DNA of 64,000 nucleotides from Vibrio sp. MEBiC08052. GTDB taxonomy: Bacteria > Pseudomonadota > Gammaproteobacteria > Enterobacterales > Vibrionaceae. Location of the stretch: contig NZ_KQ947476.1 of NCBI RefSeq assembly GCF_001506075.1, positions 115,934-179,933 of the forward strand. The letters run 5' to 3'. The translations under genes and the position numbers were made by a program. The notes beneath the pieces are model-generated. The model was given only the letters and a program-made list of their open reading frames with translations. It was not told the DNA's origin and searched no databases. Numbering within the stretch: position 1 is the first letter of the stretch; every line of letters starts with the position of its first letter. Of the stretch, positions 63,658 through 64,000 are shown in pieces.

Positions 63658-64000
63658 CTACTGAACAATCAGCTCACCATGCAAGGCACCTGCACGGCTG
63701 ATTGATTGTAAAATTGAAATAATATCTCTGGTCGAAAGTTTCATGTCATTGAGTGCACTAATCAGATCCGAGACCTTCGTTCCCTGGCCGAGAGTGACAC
63801 TTTTATTACGAGATTCTTCAACTTGAATTTTGGTATCCGGGACCACCACGGAACGAATATTCTCGTTATAAGCCTGATTCACCGGGGCTGACACTCCGCC
63901 ATGACCGTAAATCAGCAGCGAATCGGGTTGTGACACCAGATAATTGGTATCGACGCGAATCTTCAAATCACCGTGAGTGATGGTGACATTATCGATTTGT
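63658..64000 (-). CDS. flgI: P-ring protein FlgI, C-terminal part (runs off the window)
   Basis: The frame stays open to the right edge, so about 114 residues of the C-terminus are present. Conserved blocks: HGDLKIRVDTNYLVSQPDSL, NKSVTLGQGTKVSDLISALN and RDIISILQSISRAGALHGEL, matching the end of FlgI (VGVTLDELVRALNALGVTPRDLIAILQ-type pattern). FlgI forms the periplasmic P ring around the rod. Its presence before flgB is an unusual order and shows the apparatus keeps an outer-envelope ring component. The 5' end lies outside the window. Confidence 0.9.
   Translation of the reverse strand, partial: QIDNVTITHGDLKIRVDTNYLVSQPDSLLIYGHGGVSAPVNQAYNENIRSVVVPDTKIQVEESRNKSVTLGQGTKVSDLISALNDMKLSTRDIISILQSISRAGALHGELIVQ

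Overview
The window reads as chromosomal DNA of a Vibrio or a close relative; the species cannot be resolved by eye. The evidence is the gene order of its conserved half. A tRNA cluster (Thr-Gly-Tyr-Thr) and coaA-birA-murB are followed by pssA, fre/ferredoxin/ubiD, rho, trxA, rhlB-gppA, a CrbS-type sensor kinase, acs, aroQ-accB-accC, prmA and dusB-fis. This is the order I know from Vibrio chromosome 1, and the proteins look gammaproteobacterial throughout.

Region 1 (1-33.7 kb) is mostly core. It covers coenzyme A, biotin and cell-wall precursor enzymes, phosphatidylserine synthesis, ubiquinone/flavin redox genes, transcription termination, RNA helicase, (p)ppGpp metabolism, the acetate switch (CrbS sensor and Acs enzyme), fatty-acid initiation (AccB/AccC) and the dusB-fis operon. 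One catabolic insert sits in it: a GntR/UTRA regulator, an alpha-glucoside PTS IICB and a GH4 6-phospho-alpha-glucosidase (17.9-22.0 kb), with a CRP-like site in the divergent promoter region.

Region 2 (33.7-41.5 kb) is accessory. It holds a putative membrane-disrupting toxin with a LysM-like segment and a candidate immunity protein. Next is an AT-rich segment with a LuxR solo, an EamA exporter and a LuxR-like ligand-domain protein without an HTH. Then come an IS3-family transposase scar, truncated genes, GNAT and LysR genes, a small DUF1127-like ORF, a dead short-chain dehydrogenase and a small P-loop kinase.

Region 3 (41.8-46.9 kb) is a dabA-dabB inorganic-carbon uptake operon with a divergent LysR regulator. 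A truncated Sua5/YrdC-like ORF, absent from long-ORF predictions, trails it.

Region 4 (47-64 kb) starts with a Cache chemoreceptor and continues into a leftward flagellar-type secretion operon that runs off the right edge: flgI(partial)-flgB-flgC-fliE-fliF-[145 aa unknown]-fliH-fliI-fliJ-fliK-flgD-flgE-fliM-fliN-fliO-fliP-sigma28. After these come an 859 aa glycosyltransferase fused to a degenerate amylosucrase-like domain and a TPR protein. A second TPR protein and an unknown small protein converge on the operon. No FliG is present where one is expected. A 145 aa protein occupies that slot, FliM is short and lacks the CheY-binding N-terminus, and the FliF tail is short. This is the strongest candidate for an undescribed system: a divergent flagellum-like type III apparatus, perhaps non-rotary, with its own sigma factor and an unusual sugar-related protein.
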